DNA of 64,000 nt. Source: Bromus sterilis (lineage: Eukaryota; Streptophyta; Magnoliopsida; Poales; Poaceae). Where the stretch lies: NCBI GenBank assembly GCA_950022295.1, contig OX465600.1:1178001-1242000 (forward strand), read 5' to 3'. This document shows positions 1 through 10,600 of the stretch, piece after piece. Below the pieces are notes generated by a model. It was not told the origin of the DNA, made no database searches, and saw only the letters and a list, made by a program, of their open reading frames with translations. A program made the translations under genes and the position numbers. The first letter of the stretch is position 1; each line of letters starts with the position of its first letter.

Positions 1-71
1 CGCGAGATGAGTTATTTTTCGCGTTTTCATATCGATTTTCTTTTTCCTGGACTAACATAAGAATTATGCAG
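1..71 (+). other. 3' end of an NLR1 intron
   Basis: This is a T-rich stretch ending in TTATGCAG, directly before a codon run that starts with the NB-ARC kinase-2 motif. Many cereal NLR genes have an intron just before the kinase-2 strand, and NLR2 at 62,547 in this window has the same arrangement. The P-loop exon and the N-terminus therefore lie left of the window. Confidence 0.7.
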
Positions 72-236
72 GTACCTCATCGTAGTTGATGATTTATGGA
101 CTGCATCTGTATGGGATATTATTAGGACTGCTTTTCCTTGTGGTGATTGCGGTAGCAGAATAATAACAACCACACAAATTGATGACGTAGCACAGGCATG
201 CTGTGGTTATGAGTCAGACTGTACATATAAGATGGA
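72..236 (+). CDS. NLR1, NB-ARC exon, 5' part (kinase-2 and RNBS-B)
   Basis: This part encodes the middle of an NB-ARC nucleotide-binding domain of a plant intracellular immune receptor. The reading frame shows YLIVVDDLW (kinase-2, with the two aspartates that coordinate Mg2+/ATP) and then GSRIITTTQ (RNBS-B). The exon starts after a good acceptor (TGCAG at 67-71). The phase implies one codon split with an exon outside the window. At 228-236 the exon is broken by a MITE with a 9-bp duplication, and the same domain resumes at 607-615. Removing the element and one duplication copy gives an uninterrupted frame into the ARC region. The P-loop is not visible here. Confidence 0.85.
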
Positions 237-606
237 CACTTTTTCTTCGGTACACCCCCTTAAACAAATACATGGACTAAATCTATCTGTATCCCTTCTT
301 TAAAAAGGGTAGGATAGTCTTTATAAATAGTTGAGCATGTCCATGATACTCCACACAAAATTTGAATGAATTTAAACATCGTTCACACAATGTATCACGT
401 TGACCAATATTTTAAGGTTTTTTCACCTGAAAAACCTTAGAAACCTAGAATAAAATGTCTAAAGGCAATAAAATCCGTCCCAGCCTTGCTTCAGCCTGAA
501 ATAGGATACATATGATTCGATTTCTTAAAAAAATCAACTTAGATGAAAAGTGAAAAGATAATAATACCCTTTATATATTTAGGGGGGGTGTACCGAAGAA
601 CAGCTC
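237..606. mobile_element. MITE, Mutator-type, inserted in the NLR1 NB-ARC exon
   Basis: This is a 370-bp non-coding element flanked by the perfect 9-bp duplication TAAGATGGA (228-236 and 607-615). The ends are inverted repeats: TTCTTCGGTACACCCCC near the left end is matched as a reverse complement at 583-600. The 3' terminus read inward begins GAG, and a 9-bp target duplication is typical of Mutator-like elements. The insertion adds sequence to an NB-ARC coding exon. A GT at 250-251 and AGs at 597-598 and 609-610 are all in phase 0 with the NLR frame, so the element could in principle be removed as an intron. Confidence 0.85.
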
Positions 607-610
607 TAAG

Positions 611-2722
611 ATGGAACCTCTTGATGATCATGATTCCAAAAGGTTATTCTTCGCTACAGTGTTTGGCTCTCAGTATAGTTGTCCTCCAGATTTCAAGGAA
701 GTATCATACGAGATTATCAGGAAATGTGGTGGTTTACCATTTGCTATTGTAAATATAGGCAGTCTGTTAGCAAGCGAGTCAAACAACGTAATGGAAAAAT
801 GGAAGTACATACAGGATTCTTTACCCTCCACTTCGGTAGTGATGAAAGATGTTCTTAACCTTATGTACAATAATCTTCCACGTCGTTTGAGGACATGCTT
901 GCTATATTTCAGCATGTATGCACAGGGCTGCGTGATCAAGAAGGATGAGTTGGTGAAGCTGTGGGTAGCTGAAGATTTTCTCAGTCCTGTGGAAGGGCAG
1001 GACACACAAGAAATTGCTGAGGGTTATTTTGATGAACTTATCAACAGAGGACTGATCCAAGCCGTGGACAACAATAATAACGGCGAGGTGTTGTCATGCT
1101 CAGTTCACCAGATGGTACTAGATTTTATTAGGCCCAAATCAATGGAGGAGAACTTCGTCATCACCGTGGACTATTTCCCATCAACTCTCACACTTTCTGA
1201 CAAAGTTCGCCGATTATCCGTCCAGTTTGGTGGGGTAAAAAGTGCATACATACCAGAAAGCATCGAAACAACCCATGTTCGGTCGCTTATATTTTGGGGT
1301 TTCTTCAAGTGTTTACCTTCTTCCTTTATGGATTATGGACTTCTTCGAGTTCTGATTCTTCATATTTGGGCTGATCGAGACAAGAAGAGTTTTGACCTCA
1401 CCACAATCGGGAAGCTATTTCTTCTCAAGTATCTCAAGATTGAATGTAATATCACCGTCGAGCTTCCAGGCAAGATTCGAAGGCTGCAATACTTGGGCAC
1501 ACTGCAAGTAGATGCAAGATTATCCGCTGTTCCATCAGATATTGTGAATATGAAGAGATTACTACACCTCTGCATTCCGAACGAGTGTATTGTGCCCCGT
1601 ATAGTTGGCCAACTGACATCTCTTCGCACGCTGGCCTATTTTGATATCGTCCGTCACTCAGAAGAGAATGTATTGTATCTTGGAGGGCTCACCAATCTCC
1701 AGGATCTTCAGCTTACCTGTTCTGTGGTACAGTCAGAAGAAAATCTGAAAAAGAATGTGCAACACCTAGGCTCGATTCTTCAGAAATTAACAGTCTTGCG
1801 GTCAGTAACTCTGGTGCCAGCTGCTTCAGGCTCCCATTGTGTGGATATTCCTGAGGGTGGCTTCAGCATGGCGTCTCCTTCTATTCCGGACCTGCTTCTT
1901 CGGAAGATCGAGCTGTCACGTCGATGTTGCAACTTCTTCAGCCTGCCTAAGTGGTTTGGAGAACTCAGTAATCTCTGCATTCTAAAGATTGGAATTAGGA
2001 GACTGTCGATGGATGACACTGATATGCTGAAAGGACTGCCCACCCTCACTACTCTCACACTGTATATCCAGATAGCTCCTTCAGAAAGGATCTTTATTAA
2101 CAAGGGAGGATTTAAAGTACTCACGTACTTCAAGTTCATGTGTGCTGCACCATGCCTGTCCTTCACACAAGAAGCAATGCCTAAAGTGCAAAGGCTGAAG
2201 CTAGGCTTCAATTCCAACAAAATGAATCCACATAGCCTTCGAAACGTTGGCTTCGGTCACTTGACAGGCCTTACAGATGTCTCTGTAAAACTTGGGCGCC
2301 CTTGTGCTGATAATTTCGACATAAAAACTACAGAGTCGGCATTGGAGGCTGCCGTTAAGAATCACACGAACTCTCCTATAATTAGTGTGCAATTAAGAGA
2401 TGTAATTTTTGAAGGAGAGGAGGAAAAGGGTACAGCGATAGAAGGAAGAGAGGAAAAGATACAAGATGGCAAGAAAAAGGAAGATATTGATACTCATATG
2501 CTTAAATATCACCCTAACCGAGCCACAGATTTTGTTCCGCAGATCCAGTTCTCAGATTCTTCAAGATCCAGATTTTGTGGCGATATCATCTCGCAGCTTT
2601 ACCGGTTGATAGAAAGACTTTTAATGAAATCCCCACAAGTTGGAGCCAATGTTAGGTTCATCAAAGATGATCTCGAGGCGATCCAAGCTACCTTTAAACT
2701 TCATGATCCCACACTCAAATCT
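611..2722 (+). CDS. NLR1, ARC domains, LRR and start of the C-terminal coiled-coil-like block
   Basis: This is 704 codons open to a splice donor (GTAAGT at 2723). It continues the NB-ARC domain with CGGLPFAIVNIGSLLA (GLPL motif), then LRTCLLYFSMYAQG with LVKLWVAEDFL (RNBS-D and winged-helix region). The MHD position reads VHQ (1103-1111), so the conserved Asp is Gln. About 15 irregular LRRs follow up to about 2390. A charged linker rich in Glu and Lys (about 2400-2500) leads to a segment resembling the Rx N-terminal coiled coil (from about 2560; the ISQLYRLIERLL and IKDDLEAIQATF stretches), a domain normally found at the front of such proteins. The exon is bounded upstream by the MITE and downstream by a 76-bp intron (2723-2798). 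Confidence 0.85.
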
Positions 2723-2798
2723 GTAAGTTTTCCTTTTCTTTCGAAACTACAACTATTTGTTGTTGACGTGGGTATCAAAGCATGCCTTTTGTTTGCAG

Positions 2799-3120
2799 CC
2801 AGAAATTGTAGAACTGAGGCCGCTGGCATATCACATCGAAGACTGCATCGATAGTTTGGCCGCCAATATGATGACCGTCAAGGATTTCACCAAAAGGATG
2901 GTTGAACTCAAGAAAATATTACTTGATATTAGCGTAAGGATAAAAAGGTTAGGGTACCTTGTGAAAGGGGATGACAGCAGGAGTGCACAGGCAGAAGGGG
3001 CTGCTGTTGTCCCCATAGGGATTCAAAATCTTGCTGATAACCTAAACTCGTTGATGAAGACTGACACGATGCTCCATCACATCTGTGATATGCCCATGCG
3101 TTTTCCCCTATATTTATCTC
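2799..3120 (+). CDS. NLR1, rest of the C-terminal coiled-coil-like block
   Basis: The exon starts after TTTGCAG (2792-2798) in phase 0. It continues the Rx-N-like helix pattern (LRPLAYHIEDCIDSL, close to the YDIEDCIDEF-type motif of NLR coiled coils), then KRMVELKKILLDISVRIKRL. About 40 residues of linker follow up to the MULE. At 3112-3120 (ATTTATCTC) the coding sequence is duplicated by the MULE insertion and resumes at 11,401 in the same phase. Whether this block is an integrated domain of one NLR or the 5' exon of a second, collapsed NLR fused to the first cannot be settled from this copy. Confidence 0.75.
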
Positions 3121-3386
3121 GGGCCAATAGCTCCTATGCGACATCTTTCCATCGAATTGGAAGGAATGCGACGTCGTTCATGGAAATAGCTCATATGCGA
3201 TACTTGTTGGTGTGGTAATAGCCCAGGGCCGACATGGCACTTAAACCCAACTGAGCATTGGGGCCCACTCATCGTTACCTGCTAAGCCATGACCCGTCGT
3301 CGCCTGTTAAGAGAGGACCCACCACTTATCCACCTCAGCGCGTGGGACCCACCTCATTTCCACCTCAGCGCGCGGGACCCACCTCA
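3121..3386 (+). repeat. Left terminal inverted repeat of the MULE
   Basis: These 266 bp match the reverse complement of 11,126-11,391, with differences seen near 3294 (CCC against CCT) and near 3357 (CAT against CGT). A short direct repeat around TCAGCGCG(T/C)GGGACCCACCTCA occurs twice at its inner end. Confidence 0.95.
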
Positions 3387-3494
3387 CCGCGGCTAGAACA
3401 GAGCCCTGCCCGTGCCCGTGCTGCCATTGCCCATTCTTTCCCCATTCTTTCCCCTTCTTTCTCTTCTCCGGCGACCAGAGCCCAGCAACGAGAG

Positions 3495-4099
3495 ATGGCT
3501 AGCTCCTCCGCCTCGCAGTCCGCATGGCCAGAGTATGGTGCAGTTCCGCTGAAGATGTGCCCCGACTGCCCGCGCCCAGAGCCTCTTAGGCGGCTCGTCA
3601 CTAGGACTGACGAGAATGGCAATCTTGGGCGGCATTTTGTGAGATGCGCGAGCAAGCCCATGGTTGGAGGGGATGGCAAGGTTAGATCCTCGCCCCAGTG
3701 CTTTCGCAGCAGTTTGATTTCTCCAATTTCGTTTATTATCCTCGAATTTGGGATCTAGGGTTTGAATGCTGCTGTTTTCAGATGCTGAAGAAATGTGGCC
3801 ATTTTGAGTGGATAGAGGAGTATGTTGCTAGGCTTGAAATTGAGGGGTGCATTGAGAGGAAGACCGCAACCCGGGAGAATTTCAGCTCGGACAACGGGCA
3901 CAGAGCCGTGCCGACGGCACGGAATGCGCGCAGTGCTGAACTGCCCGCGAGCCCCGAAGTGAACGAGGAATTGAAGAAGATAAAGAAGCATTTGAGGCAG
4001 ATGATCGATCTGCAGAGGCAAGCAAACATCATGGGAGGAGGATTTTATGCATCTTTCCTTGCTCTGTTTATCTTTTACTTGTTGTTCATCAGTCGTTAG
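3495..4099 (+). CDS. GRF-type zinc-finger protein carried in the MULE, 2 exons
   Basis: This is a predicted protein of 167 residues. Exon 1 is 3495-3680, the intron 3681-3781 (GTTAGA...TTTTCAG) and exon 2 3782-4099. The start is the first ATG after the inverted repeat. Exon 1 and early exon 2 give a CxxC, then a GNLGRHFVRC stretch, then C-G-H-F-x-W: the C-x2-C...GR.F..C...C..F.W layout of a GRF zinc ribbon, a nucleic-acid-binding fold. A basic coiled-coil-like segment (NEELKKIKKHLRQMIDLQRQ) and a hydrophobic C-terminal tail (FYASFLALFIFYLLFI, probably membrane-spanning) follow. Short GRF-plus-tail proteins are common repeat-associated genes in cereals. Its role, if any, in transposition is unknown. 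It may be a captured host gene or a standard passenger. Confidence 0.7.
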
Positions 4100-5194
4100 T
4101 TAGAATGTGTAGAATGTGTACTCGGTTAGCAAGGGGTCAGGGCAGAGGACGCGATCTGTGCGCCATGCGTTCATCTGTCTGAATCTGTCTGAATAAAGCT
4201 GCAATTTGGTTTCAGTTTCAGTTAACACCCGATTCTTCAGTTAACAGATTGTTCAGTTTGGAGTAAAAAAATCGTTGAGAGAACCAGGCCCAAAGAGAAA
4301 CTAAAGCCCAACTGGGCCGTGACGATGACGTTGAGAGAACGAGGCCTAAAATGGAAGTAAAGCCCAACTTAACTAAAGATCTGTACTTTTCATAGCTTAG
4401 GTGAACCGATGTTGATTTTGAACGAGAAATGTTTCGACTAAAACCTCTAAAAAATGTGATCATAGGAGATCTATTTATTTTTCAAACTTGGACATCTCAT
4501 AATTTGATGACATGAACAAAGTCTTTACATTCTTCCACAACACACAATGCTTGTCCAGCACGCATGGGATGAGCATAGCCTAGCAAAACACTCTCACTCA
4601 ACGCACTCTTTACTAAATCATCTAGACCATCAACCACTCGTTTTGCATCCGTGAGAGTACTTTGCATATGCTCATGGGTTGTCCAGCACGCATGGGTGAA
4701 GGTGGTCACAGAAAAGAAGAAACAGAATATTATTTTGCATCCTTGAAAGTAGTTTGCATATGGTCATAAGTAAAATAATGTTCCGTTTAGCACGGTAGTT
4801 ACATGAAAATAGGTTGCATCATGGGCGCCCTTGCATCACATATCAAAAAACATAGAAAGCAAAGAACATTTTTTCGCCACTTTGGATCACACATCAAAAA
4901 ATGCAAGAAGAAAAATCACATAGAACGGCACATATGAATAACAAGGCTTAGCACGAACAATACATAATATTAGCACGGTAGTTCCACACATAAACAGTAC
5001 CCCTATAAGTGGGGTCCTCTTACAATAACGGGCAGCAAACTTATAGTAGTTGCTAGCCCAAGTTCTTCAAACATACCATAGATAGATAAAAGGACCGACA
5101 AATAAAAGCAAATAAAAACGAAAACGGAGAGCCTGCACCACCTTCTCTCCGGGCTCGCTTCACTGCTCGTCGGGCTTCACCAGCGTCTTCTCCT
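4100..5194. other. MULE spacer after the GRF gene
   Basis: I see no convincing gene here. A direct repeat around TTGTCCAGCACGCATGGG occurs near 4550 and again near 4678, with similar TTTGCATC..AGTA.TTTGCATATG stretches near 4640 and 4736. The sequence probably holds the 3' UTR of the GRF gene and of the facing ORF at 5195. Confidence 0.5.
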
Positions 5195-5614
5195 TCACTC
5201 TTCGTCGTCGGTGAAGTTGTAGGGCAGGGAGTGCATGCGGTTTTCACGGGGGAAGATGGACTCGTGGTCGGTGAAGATGTTGTAGACGGTGAAGGCGATG
5301 AACTCGCAGCCGCACCAGAAGACTTGCCCGAGGAGGTCGTAGGCGTCGAAGGGGTTGGTGAAAGTCACCGTGAGCAGCATGAGGACGACGCCCTGCCTAT
5401 CGCGGTTCTCGTTGATGCGGTACATGGGCTGTGTGCCCGGTGGGAGGCCGAGGTGGGCATAGCCGGCGTTGAGGAAGGCGCGGGTGAGCTCGACCGGCCC
5501 CCTCCACCTCGACATCGCCCAGACGCGGAGGGTGTTCTCCACGAGCACGCCCGGCGGGTAGCGCCTCTCCGGCACGACAGGCGGGCGGGCGAAGGTGGCT
5601 CCGTTGTACTGCAT
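5195..5614 (-). CDS. Unknown 139-residue protein inside the MULE
   Basis: I do not recognise this product. The ORF starts at ATG 5614 and ends with an acidic FTDDEE tail. It is Pro- and Arg-rich at the N-terminus (PPVVPERRYPPG) and has a hydrophobic stretch in the middle (VVLMLLTVTF) and another around FWCGCEFIAFTVYNIF. There is no clear signal peptide or metal site. Upstream (5700-5730, minus strand) is a CTTATAC sequence that could serve as a TATA element about 100 bp before the start. The codons are GC-rich, unlike the AT-rich flanks, which suits a captured host gene fragment. An equally long plus-strand ORF (5231-5773) overlaps it, so the choice of strand is not certain. Confidence 0.45.
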   Translation of the reverse strand: MQYNGATFARPPVVPERRYPPGVLVENTLRVWAMSRWRGPVELTRAFLNAGYAHLGLPPGTQPMYRINENRDRQGVVLMLLTVTFTNPFDAYDLLGQVFWCGCEFIAFTVYNIFTDHESIFPRENRMHSLPYNFTDDEE

Positions 5615-6220
5615 CTTGCGGCGACCGACGAGGGAGAAGATGAAGACGAGGGAGAAGAGGTGGATCGGATCTGGTGGGAGAGGATCTGGGGTTGGTTGTG
5701 CGACGAGTGGAGAGACCGTATAAGTAGGGGTGGTTTAGGCTCCAGCGTACGAGTAAATGGGGCGAGTAAATGATGCCGTCGTTTGCCCTCCGTGTCGAAG
5801 AACGGGCGCCCGTCGAAGAACGCGTCGCACGCGTGGCCTCCTCTTTACTGCGGCGCTGCTGCCAATAGCTCAGATGCGACGCATCGCTGCATCGGGAGCA
5901 TGAGCAGGGCTACGTCGAGTCGATCAGAGCTGCCTCTGTGCATGCATGCAAACGCGTCCGTGAATGCTGGCGAAAACAGACGAGGTCCGCGCGTAGACAT
6001 GTTCCATGCACCGCGTGACTGTGTGTCGTTGGATCGTAAATCAGAGCGCGATCCAAACCCCACCAGTCCAGCCAATCAGAGCGCAGAGCGAGCGCACACG
6101 CGGATCGGCACGGAGCTAACCCTAGCGGCTGATCCCAACCGCACATGCTCAGCGATCAACGGCGCAGACTGGTGCTGGGTTTCAGACGGGGTTTCCGGGG
6201 TTTAGAGGGGTTTTGACAGT
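5615..6220. other. GC-rich MULE spacer, possibly captured sequence
   Basis: This stretch is about as GC-rich as a cereal 5' gene region and changes abruptly at about 6220 to AT-rich repeats. ORFs on both strands are short and show no motif. It may be the 5' region of the 139-residue gene or a captured exon fragment. Confidence 0.35.
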
Positions 6221-6690
6221 GAGTTAGGGTTGAGCATAACTAAATTAAAAAAAATTAAAAAAATAAACGGTTTTCGCACACTGTCTACTTATGCAACTAT
6301 GTTGCTATAAAAAAATTTAAACTTGTTATATCCACGTTTCAATGAAAAATATTCACACAATTCACGGTATTGATGGAATGAGCTAGGGTTGAGCATAACT
6401 AATTCAAAAAAAATCAAAACAGTGTACATCCAACGCACATGTTCTCCTTATGCTAATAAGTTGCTATAAAAAAATACAAACTCGGTATAGCCCCATTTTA
6501 AAACCAAAATTTACACGTTCACGATATCGACGAAATGAGCTAGGGTTGAACATAACTAATTCAAAAAAAATCAAAAAAACATTATATCATCGCACATTAT
6601 CATTTTACATGACATACTATGCAGAAAAAAAAATAAACTTTGATTTTGAGTCGGTCAACGTTTTTGTGAAAACGTTGACTTTTTTTCAAA
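6221..6690 (+). repeat. Tandem repeat, about 158-bp unit, three copies, in the MULE
   Basis: Units begin at 6221, 6380 and 6537 with GAG(T/C)TAGGGTTGA(G/A)CATAACTAA. Each continues with an A-rich run, a CGCACA..TGTTCT-like stretch and TTGCTATAAAAAAA. The copies have diverged by substitutions and small indels. Spacing is 159 and 157 bp. There is no coding potential. Confidence 0.8.
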
Positions 6691-6734
6691 TGAGCACAAA
6701 AAAATAAAAAAAAATAAAAAAAAATAACTTTTTG

Positions 6735-7170
6735 TGCCCATAGTCGTATTATGTTACATAGCAACCAAAAAAAATATAAACAAGGTTTTATAAACAATTG
6801 CATGAAAATGCCTTGTACAATATGGGAAACTTGTATAGAGTAGTATGGATTTCGAAGAACAAGGTTGTGTGTTCAAGATCATAAGTAATTCAAAAAAAAT
6901 CAAAAAAATATAAAAATTGCGCCCATAGTCGTATTATGTTGTATAACAACCAAAAAATATATAAACATGGTTTATATACAATTACATGAAAATGCCTTCA
7001 AGAATATGGGATTCTTGTACAATGCACCATGGACTTCAAAGAACAAAGGTTGTGTGTTATAGATCATAAGCAAATATATGTATGTTTTATCATGGATTTC
7101 AAAGAAACTTGAGCACATAGTCTTATTATGTTGTATAACAACCAAAACAATGTAAATAAGATTCAAAAAC
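6735..7170 (+). repeat. Second tandem repeat, about 185-190-bp unit, in the MULE
   Basis: Units start at about 6736, 6921 and 7112 with GCCCATAGTCGTATTATGTT (the last copy is diverged). Each is followed by A(C/G)CAACCAAAA, an AT-rich stretch, and a GGATTTC.AAGAACAA.GGTTGTGTGTT motif in the first two units. It is distinct in sequence from the 158-bp array just before it. Confidence 0.7.
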
Positions 7171-7643
7171 TTGTTATATATATGTTTTTCTATTAAATAA
7201 TGATTTCGGGTAAAAAAAGAATATAATATAACATGAATTCAAAAAATAACGAGACTTCATATTTACACTATATAGGTAGGATAGAGGTGTAGGAATTTTA
7301 TTTGGATGATTTGGAGGAGATGCAAAAAACAACCTTCTTAGAAAAGGGGGCGTTTACCCTACCTTTTGAGGTGGTTTGAAACACATTTTTCATGAGTATG
7401 AGTCTAACTTAGCAAAAGAGCTCAGAATGATCCTATTTGAGTTGATGTAGCATTGAAACATCAGACCCGAGTCAAAAGTTCAACTTGGCTCCAAAATTTG
7501 AATTTAAACTGAAATTTGAATTTAAACCGAAATTTGAAATTCAGTTTGAAAACAATAACCAAATAAGTTCTGATGGAAACATGTGGGTACATAGTGCCCA
7601 ACAAAGTTTATTACATGCCATAAATTTCAAATGAGCAACAGTT

Positions 7644-10600
7644 CTATCTCTTCCGACCACGCCGTGTACCCTTCTTCGCCTTAGCATTTCTTGTTTTTGG
7701 CTGTTCTGCACACACAAGCTCACTGATCATCTTGGTTTTCTTCACTGGACTCGATGCTATCACCTCATGAAACTCGACAGTTTGCACCTCAACAGTGGCA
7801 GTTTCAACAGTGTGCACTTCGACAGTTTCGACAGTGTGCATCTGAACTTCAGTTTCGACAGTGTGCACTTCGACAGTTTCGACAGTTCCAGTGTGCACTT
7901 CGACAGTTTCAGTTTCGACAGTTCCAGTGTGCACTTCGACAGTTGCAGCTTCTTCAGTTCCAGCAAGCCACTGACTTGTTTTCCTTCTACTGCCACTGAC
8001 TCTTGGTCTTTTTGTTGGCCAAGTCTGTTCAACAACAATAGGCTGACTTGGAAGCTTCCTCCTGAAAACAACAAAGAATGCCACATATTCATAATTGAAA
8101 CAAAACCAGAATATGAACAAACACAAAAAAAGCACATACTTTCTGGGATTAGGAGGGGGAGAGAAAATGCATATTCTAGATCCCTCTCTGTGCCCAAGTA
8201 TTTGGCACCGTTTGCATCTGTTTTTGTTACCCTTTTGAGCCCTTTTTGGCTTTGCATCTTTCTTGTCCTTCTTGCCCTTTTTACTACTCCCACCTTTTTC
8301 AAACCATGCTTTGAATCTACTCTGTTTAGGCCTGCCTGCCTTTCTTTTTGTCAGAGGAGGAGGACAGATGGAAAATTCAAGCGGCACTTCTGGCCACTGC
8401 CTCTGATCTGTAAGAGGTGGAATTGGAGTTGCATATGCAGCTTTGAATTTTGCTACCGAATAATACTCATGCAGATATGGATGCATATTTATCCTCGGTT
8501 GACCGGCTAAGAATAGAATGGCATGATCACATGGTTTACCAGTGGCCTGCCACTCGAGGCAACTGCAATCATGCAATTCAGTGTTAACAACATGCCTCCT
8601 TCCAGTCTTGTTATCTCTAACTTCAGCACCCCACAGTGATGATTTTTCGACAGACAAATGTGTAAGACCTCTGCTTCTGTTGACCACCTGTTGCACCACT
8701 GCTGGAAGTTTATCACCTTGCAGACAATCACCAATCCTTTTTCTCAATTCCCATAGCCGCATGAGCATGATCCTGATTTGATCAACCATGTCATGCACAG
8801 GCAAATCTTTTAGCATCTTCACCCTGTTGTTGAAACTTTCTGCCAAATTGTTGTTGATATGATCACACTTGATGGCAGTGTTGAATCCTGACCTGTACCA
8901 TAACAAAGAATGGTAGGTGTTCAACCATGGGCCAAACTCCTCACATGTTGCCATTACCTTACTAAGATGATATGAATGTGTCTGCTTGGTGTAAGATCTT
9001 GCTGCTGGCCACATTCTCCCAAATTCATCTCCTCTGAATTTTTTGATCAAATTCATCCACAAATGGCCGAAGCACTCCCTTTGCTCAGCATGTGGGAACA
9101 CATTTTTAACTGCATTTTCCAGACCTTTGCATGCATCTGTGTGAATTGCCAAAGGTGACACTGGCCCTAAGCATCTTTTCAACTGCATCATGAACCATGT
9201 CCATGAAGCATCTGTCTCTGACTGAAACAAGCCAACAGCAACTGGAAACATCCAATTATGTCCATCTAAAGCATTACATGCTGCCAACTGACCATTCCAT
9301 TTGCCTGTCAAAAATGATGAGTCTATGCTCAAATATGGACGACATCCTGCTTTGAAGCCATCGATGCAAGGCTTTAAAGCCATGAAGAATTTGGAGAAAT
9401 AAACCTTGCCATCCTCTGATACCTCAGTATCTATCTCGACAACACTGCCAGGTGACCTTTTCTCCACCTCTGCTTTGAAATTGAAAAGCATCCTAAATGT
9501 GTTTGCCCAATCACCATACAAATGCTTCATTGCCCTTTGTTTAGCCTTCCACACTGTGGTATACTGCAGTTTAATGGGGTACAACTTTTCCAAGTCTACT
9601 AGGAGTCTTTTGGCTGTAGTGTTGGGTGTTTTGGCCAAAATTGGAGTTATCTTTTCTGCAACCCAAATCTGTGATGTCATGCTTGATTTTTTCTGTGAAC
9701 TTGTCATACAAGTATGTTTATGAGGGATTTGGTTTACCCTGACAGTTCTTCCATCAGGCTGCAGTCTAGCAGAGATGTACCACTTGCAAGCCCTCTTACC
9801 ACTACCATCAAAACCTCTGCACTTAGCATAAAACTTCTTTTTATCTGTCCATAATGTCTGGGCATCAAACTGATGTCTGACTGCATAAGTCTTGAACGAC
9901 AACCTGAACTCATCCATGTTTGGCCACAACTTCCCTACTTGAATGACAGGGTTTTCCTTGTCATACACATGCACCATCTCTTCACCATGTGCATCATCTA
10001 CATCATCTGCAGCATCTTCCATCAATTGTTCATCTACTTCACTCAATTCTCTGTCATCATTATCACTTGTACTATCTTCATCACTCTCCTCCTCATCTAT
10101 GTCATCGACTGGAATGACAAATAGTTTGGCCATCTCAGTGTCAGGAATTGGTGCAATCACCAAATCAGTAGGCTCCTCCAACTCAACTGTATTCCAATCA
10201 ACAACAGCAACAGTTCTCTCTTCTGCATCTTCATTAGCCCCATCAGGTATTACTGTCAGATCAGTAACAATGGGAACGATATGCCTCTGTGAAGCCCAAT
10301 CATGATCTGCATTCTGCATAGCCAACTTTGACGGCACATAACCCACCTTCGAGTCAATACTCAGATCAACCAGCTCAGCACAAAATTCAACCCTGAGCCT
10401 TGCCCAACCCTCTTGCCTATCGATTTCATCAACAATATCTTCACCATCTTCAATTCTGACATAGTTTCCTTTCGAATCATCATACCGCAATAGTGAAACC
10501 TCTTGCTCTGGACCCCAAAGCACAGTTTCCCCAATTTTATCCACCAAATTCCTCACTGCCTTCTCTTCCATCGACTGAAGCTCATCGGGATCAATCTCTG

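Noticed and set aside
3258..3758. 166-codon plus-strand ORF across the left MULE end
   Set aside because: It runs through the terminal inverted repeat and reads into the intron of the GRF gene; the GRF frame explains the coding part better.
5231..5773. 180-codon plus-strand ORF
   Set aside because: Antisense to the 139-codon ORF in a GC-rich stretch; its Glu/Val/Asp-rich product looks like a composition effect. Kept only as a caveat.
7767..8510. 247-codon plus-strand ORF rich in FDS repeats
   Set aside because: Antisense to the transposase repeats and zinc knuckle; the repeat pattern comes from the VEVHT tail.
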